From Adiantum capillus-veneris (Eukaryota > Streptophyta > Polypodiopsida > Polypodiales > Pteridaceae), in the NCBI GenBank assembly GCA_014529385.2, contig CM043960.1, positions 118,058,043 through 118,122,042 of the forward strand: 64,000 bases of DNA, given 5' to 3'. This document shows positions 1 to 10,614 of the stretch, piece after piece. The translations under genes were made by a program, and so were the position numbers. Below the pieces are notes generated by a model that was not told where the DNA came from, did not search any database, and was given only the letters and a program-made list of their open reading frames with translations. Position 1 is the stretch's first letter, and each line of letters opens with the position of its first letter.

Positions 1-225
1 ACATTGGACTTTAAGTGGGAGGTTGTTGGGGTATAAAGCCCAATGTGGTCGCCCAGGTAAGTGGGCGGGCCGCCAGGTATGTACACATATTCTTTTGTAA
101 AAACCTAATAAGAACTCACTATGCTCTACACATTACACTAGATCAAGTTCACCATATCGACGTGCTCTTCTTCTCGCACTCTCTCTCGCATCGCACTTTC
201 GCTCGTACTCCTTCACAGTGAAGGT
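1..225. other. Unassigned sequence abutting truncated element A
   Basis: The reading frame of the element A reverse transcriptase stops matching its relative in element B at about 225, just after the residues LFRPHR. The bases to the left are unrelated to any other part of the window. They are rich in CTCTC and CGCTC runs and end near a CA dinucleotide, so they may be the end of another LTR inserted into A. The rest lies outside the window, so this is only an inference. Confidence 0.4.
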
Positions 226-1179
226 TCGATGAGGCCTGAACAGCTTCTCCATCAAGCGGTTGAATGTGGCTGTTGCATTGTTCAAGCCAAAAGGCATGAC
301 AATGTATTCGTAAAGACCAAATGTGGTGCGAAATGCGGTCTTTACAATGTCTTGATCAACTATCCTTATTTGATGATAGCCACTTTTTAGGTCAATCCTA
401 CTGAAGTAGGTCGATCCTTGTAGCTTATCAAATAGGTCTTCTACCCATGGAACGGGAAACCTATTCTTGATAGTGATCCTATTTAGTGCTCTATAGTCGA
501 CACACATACGATATGTGCCGTCTTTCTTTTGCACTAATAACACAGGTGAGCAAAATGGAGATGAGCTTGGCCTAACCATACCCTTCTCAACTAACTCATG
601 CACTTGCCGCATAATCTCCTCTTGTTGAGCTTGAGAAACTCTATAAGGAGGTTTGTTAGGCGGTGAACTTCCTGGAAGAAGTTCAATTGCATGGTCATCA
701 TTACCTCATTTAGGAGGTAGCTCACAAGGGATGTCGTCAATAAAAACATCTTGAAACCCCTTGAGAAAATTGGATAACTCTAATTCCTTTTGGTTGAGTT
801 TATTTTATTTTGCTAAATTATTAGGTTCATTTTGAGAATCTTTAACAAAAATCATGTACACGGAAATAGAGCTCTTTATTGACTTGTTGAAAGCTGGAGT
901 ATGTACAATGGGGATAGTGTTACCCATTTCCTTAGCATCTATATATATGTCTTTTTCCCTGAACTTAAAGGAGATTCTCCTTTCAGGAAATTTAATGTCG
1001 GCAGATAGGCGGTCAAACCATGGTGCCCCTAGGATTAAATCCTCATGCTTGAGAGGAGAGATAAAGAAGTCCTCTTTGTCCACATAGCCTTGGACATGAA
1101 GCCTCAATTTCCCAATTAAGGGAGTGACTGAAGATTCTTTCCCCTTGAAGGCACTGTTTGTGGGTAGGACATCTCCCAT
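226..1179 (-). pseudogene. Element A protease C-terminus and reverse transcriptase, truncated
   Basis: Minus-strand gypsy pol. The first part (805-1179) is the end of the retropepsin domain, with an ILGAPWFDRL motif. The RT part (226-612 and just above) has the expected order: [20 protein letters not shown], then [27 protein letters not shown] and VMPFGL. The frame is broken by an in-frame TGA near 700, where B has a sense codon in LPPKQGDDD. The domain ends before the catalytic xxDD motif, because unrelated DNA begins at about 225. It cannot encode an active enzyme. Homology to B over hundreds of residues makes the identity secure. Confidence 0.85.
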
Positions 1180-1182
1180 CTC

Positions 1183-1670
1183 CTAGGATTGTATGCCTAG
1201 CTTGGTGGCTAACTCCATAGATATAAAATTGTGAGTAGAACCAGGGTCAAAGAGAATAAAAGCATCATGTTCTCTTACCTTTCCCCAAGCATGGCATAGA
1301 GGAGATCCTTTGTGGGGAGTTTGGTGAGTCTCCTCCTCTTGGATTTCAACCAAGGAAGCTCTAGGAGGATCTTGGCGGTTGTTCTTTTGGGGACAAGTGA
1401 GGTACGCAAGCCCTTGTTTGCCGCACTTGAAACACCATTTATCCTTACGATAACGCTCAAGCTCTTTAGGAGAGAGTTTGTTCTTACCTTTGTAAACTCC
1501 CTTCTCTTTAGCTTTGTTGGAGTTGCTCTTAGGAGACTTTTGTATATTGTCCTTCCCCTTAGGCTCATTGGAACCCTTGTTTTCCGGGGACTTATTATTT
1601 CTTTTAGCCCCCGTTTGGAAATTGATTTGAGAGGCCACCATAGTGTGGTGAATTACCGCCGATATGGTAT
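1183..1670 (-). pseudogene. Element A gag C-terminus with zinc knuckle and protease start
   Basis: The minus-strand frame begins at the Element 1 insertion point with ISAV and continues through a lysine-rich stretch to a zinc knuckle, CFKCGKQGLAYLTC. The usual CX2CX4HX4C histidine is replaced by leucine. The retropepsin active site follows, read as LFDPGSTHNFIS, with DPG in place of the common DSG or DTG. A stop separates it from the next protease segment at about 1180. The N-terminal half of the same gag lies at 12998-14194 on the other side of the insertion. Confidence 0.85.
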
Positions 1671-1929
1671 TGAAGCGGTCCGGGGCGGGCAACAAGAAGA
1701 GCAACCTCTAGACACCCTTCAAGGCTCCCGTGCTACTCAATGGGGCTGGGGCACAACACAACACAAACCAAAACAACAAAACCCCAGCCAAATCCCAACT
1801 ACACAAGGGGCACCACCTAGTTTAAGAGCGAACTAGGACGCAAAAGAAGAGAATCGTTAGAGAAACCCTCAAACAAGCAAGGAATTTACACTAACCCTAA
1901 CACCAATGGAACACTCTCACACACTAAAA

Positions 1930-1932
<3 letters not shown>

Positions 1933-1996
<64 letters not shown>
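1933..1996. repeat. (GA)n microsatellite in LTR
   Basis: An uninterrupted GA run of about 64 bases lies near the U5 end of the Element 1 3' LTR. The matching tract in the other LTR is at 10541-10610. Confidence 0.95.
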
Positions 1997-1999
<3 letters not shown>

Positions 2000-2659
2000 T
2001 GCTCGGTCTGCTTTGAAGTGTATCGTTAATGATCAAGAAAACATAAATATATAATGTAAGAAAGAGAGAGAAGGGGGAAGGGGGTGCTTGTTGCTCTAAT
2101 GCCTTCTTACAAATCTGTCATGAACAATCAAAGTGAGATTAGTATTTGTTCAACATAGCCTGAGTAAATTACACCACAACACATCACAAGAAATAAGCCA
2201 CCCCAATCACTGTCTTAAGGCCAAGGGAGTCCTCTCCACCCTGTCGCCCTCTTACAGCATGTGGGATTTATGGCTAAATTGATAACAATACCCGGAGACA
2301 AGCTATCAAGAACTTAAATAAAACACCAAGACACTTACACATCATTATTGTCCATGACTTCACGTTGGAAGGGAGACAAGGTATCCATGCTTAGTCCAAA
2401 TTCACCCTCCTTGATTCAGTAAATGTTGGGCTTACACTAGTAGGAGAAATGATAGATTTCCTACTCTCAATTTAATGATCTCTCTCTCTTACAATGGCAT
2501 AGAGTTCCCTTGCTAATCACCCCTAATACAACACATACATATGCCTAATTCCAATGAGATTCCACTCAAGAGCTCCTTCTCAAGAGGTTGAGCTTGGCTT
2601 CTCAAGCTATAGCATAGTGCTCTTTCTTCTCCCCCTTTTTTGTGCTAGCTACACCCTCC

Positions 2660-2668
2660 TTTTATAGC
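2660..2668 (-). promoter_or_regulatory. TATA-like box of Element 1 3' LTR
   Basis: The minus strand reads GCTATAAAAGGAGGG here, a good plant TATA consensus. It lies about 1.7 kb into the LTR from its minus-strand 5' end. The same sequence is at 11278-11286 in the other LTR. Promoter function is inferred. Confidence 0.5.
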
Positions 2669-4376
2669 AATTTTGAAGGCTAGGGTTACTCCTCTAACCA
2701 TAGTTGGGTTAGATTTTCAACAATTTATCTAATTTCTTTTGCTTGGAATTATCAAGAAGTTGGTGGGGAAAGAGAGAGGAGAGAAATGGAGGTGATAGGA
2801 CTTTTCATAGTGGGTTAGTGTTAGTAGAGTTAGTTATTAATTTACAAATGGAATTGGATATTTACAATGGGAGTATCCATGTAGGATAAAAATAAGGAAG
2901 AAAAACTCTTAAGAGGTAAGAAAAGGTGGATTTCTTACAAGGTTGATGCTCCAAGTGTCTTGAGTAGGGCCAATTTTGACGCTTGTTGACGGTCCACTAG
3001 CTTTGACGGTACATTTTTTCTCCACTCTTGACCTTCCTTGAGAGACAAGGTAATTGAAGCTGAGTAATCAACCACCATGATGCTGTCTTTTAAGAGAAGA
3101 GGCTGAATTTTGTGGTTTTTTTGATAGATATGGGTAATTTGGAGGAGGAAAAATGAGACTAGGTGGTCAATTTTGGAATGGAATTGTGTGTGGGAGGTAT
3201 GAGTTCACCAGGGTTTCTCTTATTCTTCAAGGTTGAGGAGAAGGTGAGTAGGGTGCAGAGAGGAGTGGTGAGAGAGGTGGGGATGATGAGTGGAGAAGTG
3301 TGTGTGAAAGAGGAAAATGATAAAGTGGAAGAGAGAGTGTGGCTGCATAGCATGGGAAAACTGGGGTCCACTAATAAAATCATAGCTCACAGCTCGTAGC
3401 TCAAAAAAATATGAAAAAATTTAAGGCAAAAGTTCAGCCCACGAGCTACAACTTTTGTTTGTATCACCTTTTCAAATTCGGAGATCAAGTGAACTTTAAA
3501 AATTCAGCAAAACCGACCGTTTTTTTCCACTGCACAAGGTCCTTGTGGGGTCCTTCTTTGGATGATTCTTTTGAATACCTCCAAGAGTGAGCCCTCCATA
3601 GTGCATGTATGCATGCCACCTACCCTTGACCTTATTTGGTAGGTCTATAATTGAAGATATTGTTGAGATCATGATATAAGTGAATAGTACAACTAAGAAA
3701 ATCAAATATTGAGGGGTCTAAAAAATATGTACATGTCAAATATAAATAATATAAGTGGAAAAAATATAAAGGGGTCAAAAGAAATGTCTCTCATTATGAG
3801 GCTACCATAAAAAGATAAATATTTTTGGTGTTCTAATTTTTTAGAAAAAAAAACAAAATAGATGTAGGAAGGGAAAAATCACAATAGTGAAAAAATATAC
3901 ACATAAATAAAACCTGTTTTTTTTGGATTTTTGTTGGGTTGGAGTTACACCAAATATAAGAGAAGCTTACATGAAAATATTTCTATATGGAATAAAGAGT
4001 ATGAAAAATGGTGAGAAAAATTGTGGTAATGGTGAGGCAATGTACAAAGCATATATAACACACACCTAGGTAGAAATATTTAAATAAATACCAAAATAAT
4101 TATGAAAAAATCTTTTATTTAGGCCCTATATACAAAGAAATATTTACATACGCATGGGCCATAATATACTTATATTTTTTATTTTTTTTGGCTCAACTAG
4201 CCCAATGACTAGCTAATTGAGGGTTTTTTATTTCAGTAAGGAGATATGGGAAAAGTCCCCTAACTCACACGCACCTATATACAGTGAAAGGGTGAGGGTA
4301 ACCACAGTGTTTGAGTGATTTGATAAGGGGGGATAACTCACTATGACAATCACAGAGAGCCAAAAAACGGCTATCA

Positions 4377-4391
4377 TTAGCCCTCCCCCAG
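4377..4391 (-). promoter_or_regulatory. Polypurine tract of Element 1
   Basis: The minus strand reads CTGGGGGAGGGCTAA directly before the 3' LTR start TGATAGCC. A purine-rich run at this position is the plus-strand primer of LTR retrotransposons. Element 2 has the equivalent CTGGGAGAAGGGCTAA. Confidence 0.8.
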
Positions 4392-4404
4392 TATGATGGT
4401 ATAT

Positions 4405-4752
4405 TCATGTACCATCATAAAGAATCTTTTCCAAAGAGAGTGCTTCAGAGTCCTTGACAAGATCTTCATTGTTTGGCCCCTTGGAATTTTGGTTTGTGTT
4501 ACACTCATGCTTCATGGAACAATACTTACATGGGATAGTTTCCTTTTTCTCTGGTAGATCCTTTGGTAGAAGGCGACTCAGGTAAGGCTTCAAGCGATAG
4601 CCGTTTACCTTCTTGGAGTGCTCTTTCCCATTCAAGTCCATAAGTTGATAGTAACTTGAACTGAAAACCTTCTTGACTATGTATGGCCCCTGCCATCTTG
4701 TTTCAAATTTGGCATCAAAACGATTATCGAGTCGATTGTCATACCTTAGCAC
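4405..4752 (-). pseudogene. Element 1 integrase C-terminal part
   Basis: This holds the C-terminal end of the integrase, beginning near LRYDNRLDNRFDAKFETRWQGPY, a GPY/F-like module that contacts DNA in gypsy integrases. It continues to the end of the polyprotein at LEKILYDGT. It is separated from the integrase core by a TAG stop near 4856, where Element 2 has TGG (Trp), and by a frame change around 4755-4850. The end of pol lies only about 30 bases from the LTR, which is normal for these elements. Confidence 0.8.
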
Positions 4753-4854
4753 AAGATCTCCTTCATTGATGCCTTTGTCCTTCAGTTTCTTGTCAAGCTT
4801 CTCCTTTGTCTGTGTGGCTTTCCTCTTATAGCACTCGTATGCTGCTTCTCTTTT

Positions 4855-6489
4855 CTACTCAAGCTCAGCTAAGGTAAGAAGTCGATCCATCCATGCTTCT
4901 TGATCATCTTGTGCTGATTTGCCATGAAGTCGCATTGTTGGAATGTTGAGCTCGATAGGCTGCAAAGCCTCTTGACCATAGACCAAGTGAAATGGTGTGA
5001 ACTCCGTGGCTTCCCTATATGTGGTTTGATATGCCCACAAGGCACCATCCAAGAAGTCATCCCATAATTTTGTCTTGTTTTGCACCATCTTTCTAATGAT
5101 TCCTACAATGACACCATTAGCCTTCTCTACCAAACCATTTGACTGTGGGTAGTATGGTGTGCTATGACGATGTAGAATGTGAAGCTCTTCACAAACTTCT
5201 GTGAGCAAGCCCTTCCTAAACCCTGGACCATTATCAAAAACAATCTCCAAAGGTGTGCCAAATCTGCAACAAATGTGATTGTACACAAACTTGCTAGCTG
5301 TCCTCTCATTCACTCTTGCCACACTTTGAGCTTCCACCCACCTAGTCATATAGTCTACATCCACTAGAATGTAGAGTTTACCATTTTTTGTCCTAGGCAG
5401 AGGACCCATAGCATCAATGCCCCACTTTTCAAAGGGTCCATTTGCAAGCACTATTTGCCTCGGGCCATGCACCAACCTTCTATTTCCATTTATCTGACAA
5501 TTGTGACAGCTTTTACACCAATGTTGAACATCCACATGCAAGCTTGGCCAAACATACCCCACAAACAAAATCTTCTTCACAGTTGATTCTTGGGCAAAAT
5601 GACCACCACATGCCTCTTCATGCAAATCTTTTAGAATGGTTGGAATTTCCTCGATAGTTGGTACTCTTCTGCACACTTGATCCTTCCCTCTTTGATAGAG
5701 GGAGCCTTCTAGGAAGAGATAGAAACTTGCCTTCTTCATGAGTCTCCTCTTCTGAGCCTTCGTGAAGTCTTGTGGAAACTCACCCTCCAAAATGTAGCCA
5801 ATAATGGGAGCCAATGACTCCAATCCCTGGTATCTCGGTTGCTTGACAGCTGCTGCCACCATGAGGACCTGCACTTCTCTCTCAACACATGTAACTGCTT
5901 GTTGTGCAAGTAAATCGGCATCTTCATTTTGTTTCCTCGGAATATGATATAGTTGCACTTCTTCAAACTGATTAAACATCTTACTAATGGCATGAACTTT
6001 TGTCCTTAAGCTTTCATTCTTGCATGCCCAAATGCCTAAAATTTGTTTAACAATGAGAAGTGCATCTCCCTTTACCATGAGACGTTTTATCCCTTGGCCA
6101 ATGCACATCTTCAAACCATGAAGTAGTGTGTGGTATTTTGCTTCATTGTTGCTAGTTGAACCTGGTAGATTGACCTTCTCTTTCATGACCACCTCTCCAC
6201 TTGGGTTGAGCAACACTAGCCCTCCCCCTGCTTTCCCTGTGGCTCGTTGAAAAGCTCCATCAAAGAACAAGGTAAAAGCATTAGGAATACTTTTTGGTGG
6301 TGGCAATGGTAGGGTCTTTACTTCAGTCACCTTAATCTCCTTTTCATGCACTCTATAAGTGAGAATCCGTGCCAATTGTGCATGCACACTATCTTCTACC
6401 GTGAAAGAGTATTGAAACTCTTGCAACTCCATAATCCACTTTGAGATCCTAGTACTAAGATTCATTTGAGATGACACCCAAGGGAACAT
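4855..6489 (-). pseudogene. Element 1 RNase H and integrase segment
   Basis: The 544-codon minus-strand frame starts inside the first RNase H/connection region. It then carries a second RNase H with FFDGAFQ, SNNEAKYHTL, KGDALLIV and NEDADLLA, giving the D-E-D-D set. Next come the integrase zinc domain (HEEACGGHF...CKSCHNC), the core (GIDAMGPL, FDNGPGF, NGLVEKANG: D-D-E) and the start of the C-terminal region. A 5-bp deletion near 6488 and a TAG near 4856 bound it. Relative to Element 2, one residue near the second RNase H glutamate differs (EAKY versus EAEY). Confidence 0.88.
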
Positions 6490-6631
6490 CTGCGGTGAGG
6501 ATTACAAAAGGTTTTGGGAGCAAGTAGGATCTAAACTTCCTTATCGCAAACATGAGAGAAAGCATCATGAGTTCTGCTTCTGTGTAGTCTCTCTCCAAAG
6601 CATTCATGACCCTACTAGCAAAGTAGATGGG

Positions 6632-7057
6632 TCACATCCTTGTACTGTGAGGATCTTGTTGTAGCAAAATTGCACCAATTGTTTCTTTCCCAGCACTAGA
6701 GCTAACAAAGAATGTGTACTCCCAACAAGGAGGCATGAGTGTTGGTAGCTCTGACAAAATGGCTTTAATGTTACAAAAGCACTCTTCAAGCTCATCAGAC
6801 CATGCAAATTCTACTTGTTGTGTCAACTTTTGCAAAGGGTGCAGTAACTCCGAGGCTAAGTGAATGAAGCATGACATATACTTCACCTTTTGAATGAATG
6901 AGATGACCTCCTTAAGACTCTTTGGTGATGGTAGCTCAATAAGAGCCTTTGCCTTTGAAGGATCCACTTCAATGCCTTTGTAAGAAACTTTATGACCAAG
7001 CAAGATTACTTCATCCTCACCTATATGGCACTTGTCGGGGTTGAGTTGACCTCCCAT
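6632..7057 (-). pseudogene. Element 1 RT thumb and connection segment
   Basis: This continues pol after a TAA at 7061-7063 (Tyr in Element 2). It contains the RT end MGGQLNPDKCHIGEDEVILLGHKV and the start of the first RNase H, where the expected catalytic aspartate region reads FFVSSSAGKETIGA. A TGA near 6631 and a downstream 5-bp deletion end the frame. Both lesions are point or small changes relative to Element 2. Confidence 0.85.
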
Positions 7058-7060
7058 GTC

Positions 7061-9664
7061 TTAGAGCTTCTTTAAACCTTCTTCTACCCTTTGTAGATGC
7101 AATGATTTTGAGCTATAAATACAGAAATCATCAATGAACACCCTAATTGACTTTCCAAAGAATGCTTGAAACACCATATTCATGAAACGTTGGAATGTTG
7201 CAGGAGCATTTGTCAGACCAAATGGCATGACTCTAAAAGCATAACAACCCCAAGGAGTGATAAAGGTTGCTTTCAATTGATCCTCCAATGCAATCCCTAT
7301 TTGAAAGTAACCTGAGTAACCATCGCACACAGTGTACTTCTCATGACCAGCTACCTCATTTAGTATCTCATCCTGGAATGGGAGGGGAAAGTGATCTCTT
7401 TTTGTTGCCTCATTGAGGGGACGGTAATCCACACACACCCTCCACTTGCCATTCTTCTTAAGAGTGACAACAACAGGAGAGACCCACTCTGAATTCTCCA
7501 CTGGATAAATGAAACCTGCTGCTAGAAGCTTTCTTACCTCCTTGAGTAGAGCCTGTTCCTTTATAACTCCTAGCCTTTGTAGCTTCTGAGCTTTAGGTGT
7601 GGCCTCAGGCTTTAACTCAATCTTGTGTTGAACAACATCTACCCCACGCACGTCGGTGTAGTCTTTAGCAAAAAGCCTAGGAAACTTCCTTAGCACACAT
7701 TTGAACTCCTCTCTTTCATCCTTTGTAAGTGTTGTTGATAGCATACCTTCCAGCATCCCTTCATCTTGAACACCTTCGTTCTCTTGAGGACCTACCTCCT
7801 CCAAGCCTTGACAAGAGGTCTCTTGGTTGCTTGGCTTAAACCTTACCCCCATGACTTCCATGGAAGACTCCTCTTCAGTAATGCTGCTGATACTTTCTTC
7901 TTCTGAAGTGCTATCGGTCCAACCTTCTTCCGTCTCACTTTGAGATGATTCTTCATGGAGCTCCTCTTGGCGCTTCTCCTTCATGTCAAAGACAACCTTC
8001 TTATGATTGTCATTCCTGCAAATTAATTTCCCACTCTCCCAATCCTGCAAAGCTCGCATTTTCATTAGCCATGGTCTTCCTAGGATAAATGGATAACCAC
8101 TTCCCTTGGTCGACATAACGTAAAAATCCACCGCTTTCTTAATGCCAAAGGCCTGTACAAAGACATTTTTACAAATGCCTACACACCTAGCCTTGCTATT
8201 GTTTGCCATTTTGACTTTGATTTCAGGTGTCTCCTGGATGTGCATGCCTAGTCTTTGCATGAGTCCCTCTGTCATGATGCAAATTTGTGCACCCCCATCC
8301 ACTAGACCTTTCCTAACCAATCTTTCTTTGATGTAACAGTCTAGCACCGATGTAATTTCCTCATTCATTTCAGCTTGTGCAATTTTTACAACAGGCACAC
8401 TCTCTTTTACCTTTCTCCTAATGCTTACTGTCCTTGTTAAATCCCTCCTAACTTGTGGACATAATGCAAGAAATTGAGGCCATGAAATATCAGGACCCTT
8501 ACCTCTCATGTCTTCCAACAAGTTGTACGGAGCCATGCCATGTCCAAGAGGGAAGTCTTGGAGGTTGATACGACGTCGAGTCCTCTTGGTTTCCTTTGCC
8601 TTCTTGCCTTGTCCATGGTCACTCTGTGATGTGACTCCTTCTTTCTCTTTACCTTTTCCTCGGCCACGCTTAATGCCATTGGCTTCCATGTCAACCTCAT
8701 TTGAATTTGTCACATCTACCACATGCACATTTGTATCTGGCAAAGGTGGAACTCCTTCTACCCCTTGTGGAGGTGGTCTTGGTCCATTTGGCCTTTGTAG
8801 AAGCCTTGGTTGTTGACCAGCTCCTTCTCCTGCATTCATCACTGGGTAATTCAAGTTAGGTCTCCTTGGATCTCCACGGGGCCAAGGACAATTATACATC
8901 CCATGTCCAGACTCTCCGCAATTCCAACATTGCAAGACTCTCCTAGTTCGTGGCTCTCTCTCTTCTGACTTCTTTGCTTGTCCCTTTGGACCTATAGCTT
9001 GTGCAAGGTGAATTGACAAGCTGCTTAAAGATTCATTTAACTTCTCAATCACTTCAGCCGTTACCTCAGGAAGCTCCCTAGATGTTGATGCTTGTGACTT
9101 ACCTTTGGGTATAAGACCTTCTATTGGAACCTCTCCCCTTAAACACTTGAGTTTCCTATACTTCTCAGCAGCCCTAGTTTCAGCTGCATCAAAAGTAGCA
9201 GGTGCACCCGCCTCAACTTTTACCTTAAGGTCAGGAAAGAGTCCGGCTATAAACCTCTCCTTCTTTAAAAATTCTGCACCATCACCAGGGTTAGCAACAT
9301 TTCGTATCCATAGAGCCCAAAGACGTAGAAACTCTTGCTTGTACAAGTAGTAGTCATCTAAGTCTTTTTTCTTATGAGAAACAATGTCTTGCCATAGTTT
9401 TTGAGTGTTTTGGGGATCAAAGAAGTATCTCTTAAAACGATTCAAAACTTTTGTGTAATTCCCTTTAACTTCCTCAGGCAAAGAGTCAAACCAAGTGCTA
9501 GCATCTTTCCTAAGGACCACCTCAAACATTTCTACACGTTCTTGATCAGTTACTATCCTCTTGATACGGCAAGACATCTTGAAATTCGCTAGAAATAATT
9601 CTGCATCCTTTCCAGGCTCTCCAAAGAAAAGAGGATATCCAGACATTTGGCATTGGCTCTCCAT
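7061..9664 (-). CDS. Element 1 gag-protease-RT (5' part of pol, prematurely stopped)
   Basis: The open frame is read from an ATG at 9664 (MESQCQMSGYP). This ATG is preferred over the longer in-frame start at 9742 because it is conserved in Element 2 and directly precedes the conserved gag. Domains in order: gag capsid-like region (AELFLANFKMSC, WFDSLPEEV, YKQEFLRLW), zinc knuckle CWNCGESGHGMYNC (CX2CX4HX4C), a long Lys/Arg-rich and acidic linker, retropepsin with VDGGAQICIM and ILGRPWLMKM, and RT with WRVCVDYR, GYSGYFQI, VMPFGLTNAP and FIDDFCIYS. It ends at a TAA (7061-7063) that truncates pol within RT. Confidence 0.9.
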   Translation of the reverse strand: MESQCQMSGYPLFFGEPGKDAELFLANFKMSCRIKRIVTDQERVEMFEVVLRKDASTWFDSLPEEVKGNYTKVLNRFKRYFFDPQNTQKLWQDIVSHKKKDLDDYYLYKQEFLRLWALWIRNVANPGDGAEFLKKERFIAGLFPDLKVKVEAGAPATFDAAETRAAEKYRKLKCLRGEVPIEGLIPKGKSQASTSRELPEVTAEVIEKLNESLSSLSIHLAQAIGPKGQAKKSEEREPRTRRVLQCWNCGESGHGMYNCPWPRGDPRRPNLNYPVMNAGEGAGQQPRLLQRPNGPRPPPQGVEGVPPLPDTNVHVVDVTNSNEVDMEANGIKRGRGKGKEKEGVTSQSDHGQGKKAKETKRTRRRINLQDFPLGHGMAPYNLLEDMRGKGPDISWPQFLALCPQVRRDLTRTVSIRRKVKESVPVVKIAQAEMNEEITSVLDCYIKERLVRKGLVDGGAQICIMTEGLMQRLGMHIQETPEIKVKMANNSKARCVGICKNVFVQAFGIKKAVDFYVMSTKGSGYPFILGRPWLMKMRALQDWESGKLICRNDNHKKVVFDMKEKRQEELHEESSQSETEEGWTDSTSEEESISSITEEESSMEVMGVRFKPSNQETSCQGLEEVGPQENEGVQDEGMLEGMLSTTLTKDEREEFKCVLRKFPRLFAKDYTDVRGVDVVQHKIELKPEATPKAQKLQRLGVIKEQALLKEVRKLLAAGFIYPVENSEWVSPVVVTLKKNGKWRVCVDYRPLNEATKRDHFPLPFQDEILNEVAGHEKYTVCDGYSGYFQIGIALEDQLKATFITPWGCYAFRVMPFGLTNAPATFQRFMNMVFQAFFGKSIRVFIDDFCIYSSKSLHLQRVEEGLKKL

Positions 9665-9748
9665 TGAACTGATTTCAAAGTGACGCGTTTTTGTTTTTTC
9701 TTTCTTTAAAAGATTTACACAATAATATTTTCTAAATTGCAAACTATT

Positions 9749-9967
9749 CTACAACAAAATAAAAATATTCACATCAAATGACCTATGATAATCAATAAGA
9801 GGTAGAATGACAGGGTTTGCTGACGCGAGAATTTCTCCTACTCTTTGGGCACCAAACATGAATACCATACGTTGTTCAAAATGGATTTTTCTACTTATTG
9901 CAATGTTTACTCTAATGTGTGGAGTGAAATGAAAGGGGAAAACCTGTATTCTTGGGCCATTATCCAT
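9749..9967 (-). CDS. Leader ORF-b of Element 1 (72 codons, unknown)
   Basis: This small ORF lies between the primer site and gag. The product begins MDNGPRIQVF and ends DVNIFILL. Its C-terminal ~42 residues resemble the neighbouring ORF at 9989-10201 (shared pattern NPxILPLIxYxxSxDVxIFxL). The same ORF of the same length exists in Element 2 with four residue differences. I do not recognise a domain. It may be a translated upstream ORF or the trace of a duplicated leader segment. Confidence 0.45.
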   Translation of the reverse strand: MDNGPRIQVFPFHFTPHIRVNIAISRKIHFEQRMVFMFGAQRVGEILASANPVILPLIDYHRSFDVNIFILL

Positions 9968-9988
9968 GGTGTATGCATGACCTAATTC

Positions 9989-10201
9989 TTAAAACAAAAC
10001 AAAAATATAGACGTCCAAACTAAGGTCGTACCTAATGAGAGGCAAAATAAAAGGATTTACTGATGCGTTTATCTCTACCAACCTAAGAGGACCTAAAATT
10101 CTACGAATTACTCGCTGAAATTGCAACTTAGTAATAACAATTATGTGTACCTTTTGCCTTGCAATGGGAATGAAGGGATCATACAAATTCTCGTGATTCA
10201 T
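9989..10201 (-). CDS. Leader ORF-a of Element 1 (70 codons, unknown)
   Basis: This is the first ORF after the primer site on the minus strand. The product begins MNHENLYDPF and ends DVYIFVLF. It is related to the following ORF (9749-9967). It is preserved in Element 2 (40022-40234) with two residue changes and the same start and stop. The two ORFs are separated by 21 bases. No known domain is seen. Whether it is translated is unknown. Confidence 0.45.
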   Translation of the reverse strand: MNHENLYDPFIPIARQKVHIIVITKLQFQRVIRRILGPLRLVEINASVNPFILPLIRYDLSLDVYIFVLF

Positions 10202-10260
10202 GCAAGCTACTTGATTATGCTAAAGGTTGAGCCTTCACAAAACATACACAAGCCTGTCCT

Positions 10261-10274
10261 TAGTGGGGGCACCA
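10261..10274 (-). promoter_or_regulatory. Putative primer-binding site of Element 1
   Basis: The minus strand reads TGGTGCCCCCACTA three bases inside the 5' LTR, the place and TGG start expected of a tRNA primer site. I could not assign the tRNA. Element 2 has TGGTGCCCCCACTGAGG at the same place. Confidence 0.55.
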
Positions 10275-10277
10275 ATT

Positions 10278-10545
10278 TGAAGCGGTCCAAGGCGGGCAAC
10301 AAGAAGAGCAACCTCTAGACACCCTTCAAGGCTCCCGTGCTGCTCAATGGGGTTGGGGCACAACACAACACAAACCAAAACAACAAACCCCCAGCCAAAT
10401 CCCAACTACACGAGGGGCACCACCTAGTCTAAGAGAGAATTAGGACGCAAAAGAGGAGAATCGTTAGAGCAACCCTCAAACAAGCAAGGAATTTACACTA
10501 ACCCTAACACCAATGGAACACTCTCACACACTAAAACACGAGAGA

Positions 10546-10614
<69 letters not shown>

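Larger units (their letters stand above)
1671..4376 (-). repeat. Element 1 3' LTR
   Basis: This matches 10278-12993 over its full length of about 2.7 kb with scattered substitutions and small indels. It starts TGAAGCGGTCC and ends GGCTATCA on the plus strand. The boundary with the internal region is fixed by where it diverges from the other LTR, at TTAGCCC. It contains a (GA)n tract and a TATA-like sequence on the minus strand. The ~70-codon ORFs inside it on both strands recur only because the LTR recurs, and are not taken as genes. Confidence 0.9.

Noticed and set aside
3159-3383. Repeated ~70-codon ORFs within LTRs (also at 3163, 3496, 11776, 12113, 22771, 23093, 32148, 40728)
   Set aside because: They recur because the LTRs recur, occur on both strands, and show no protein motif.
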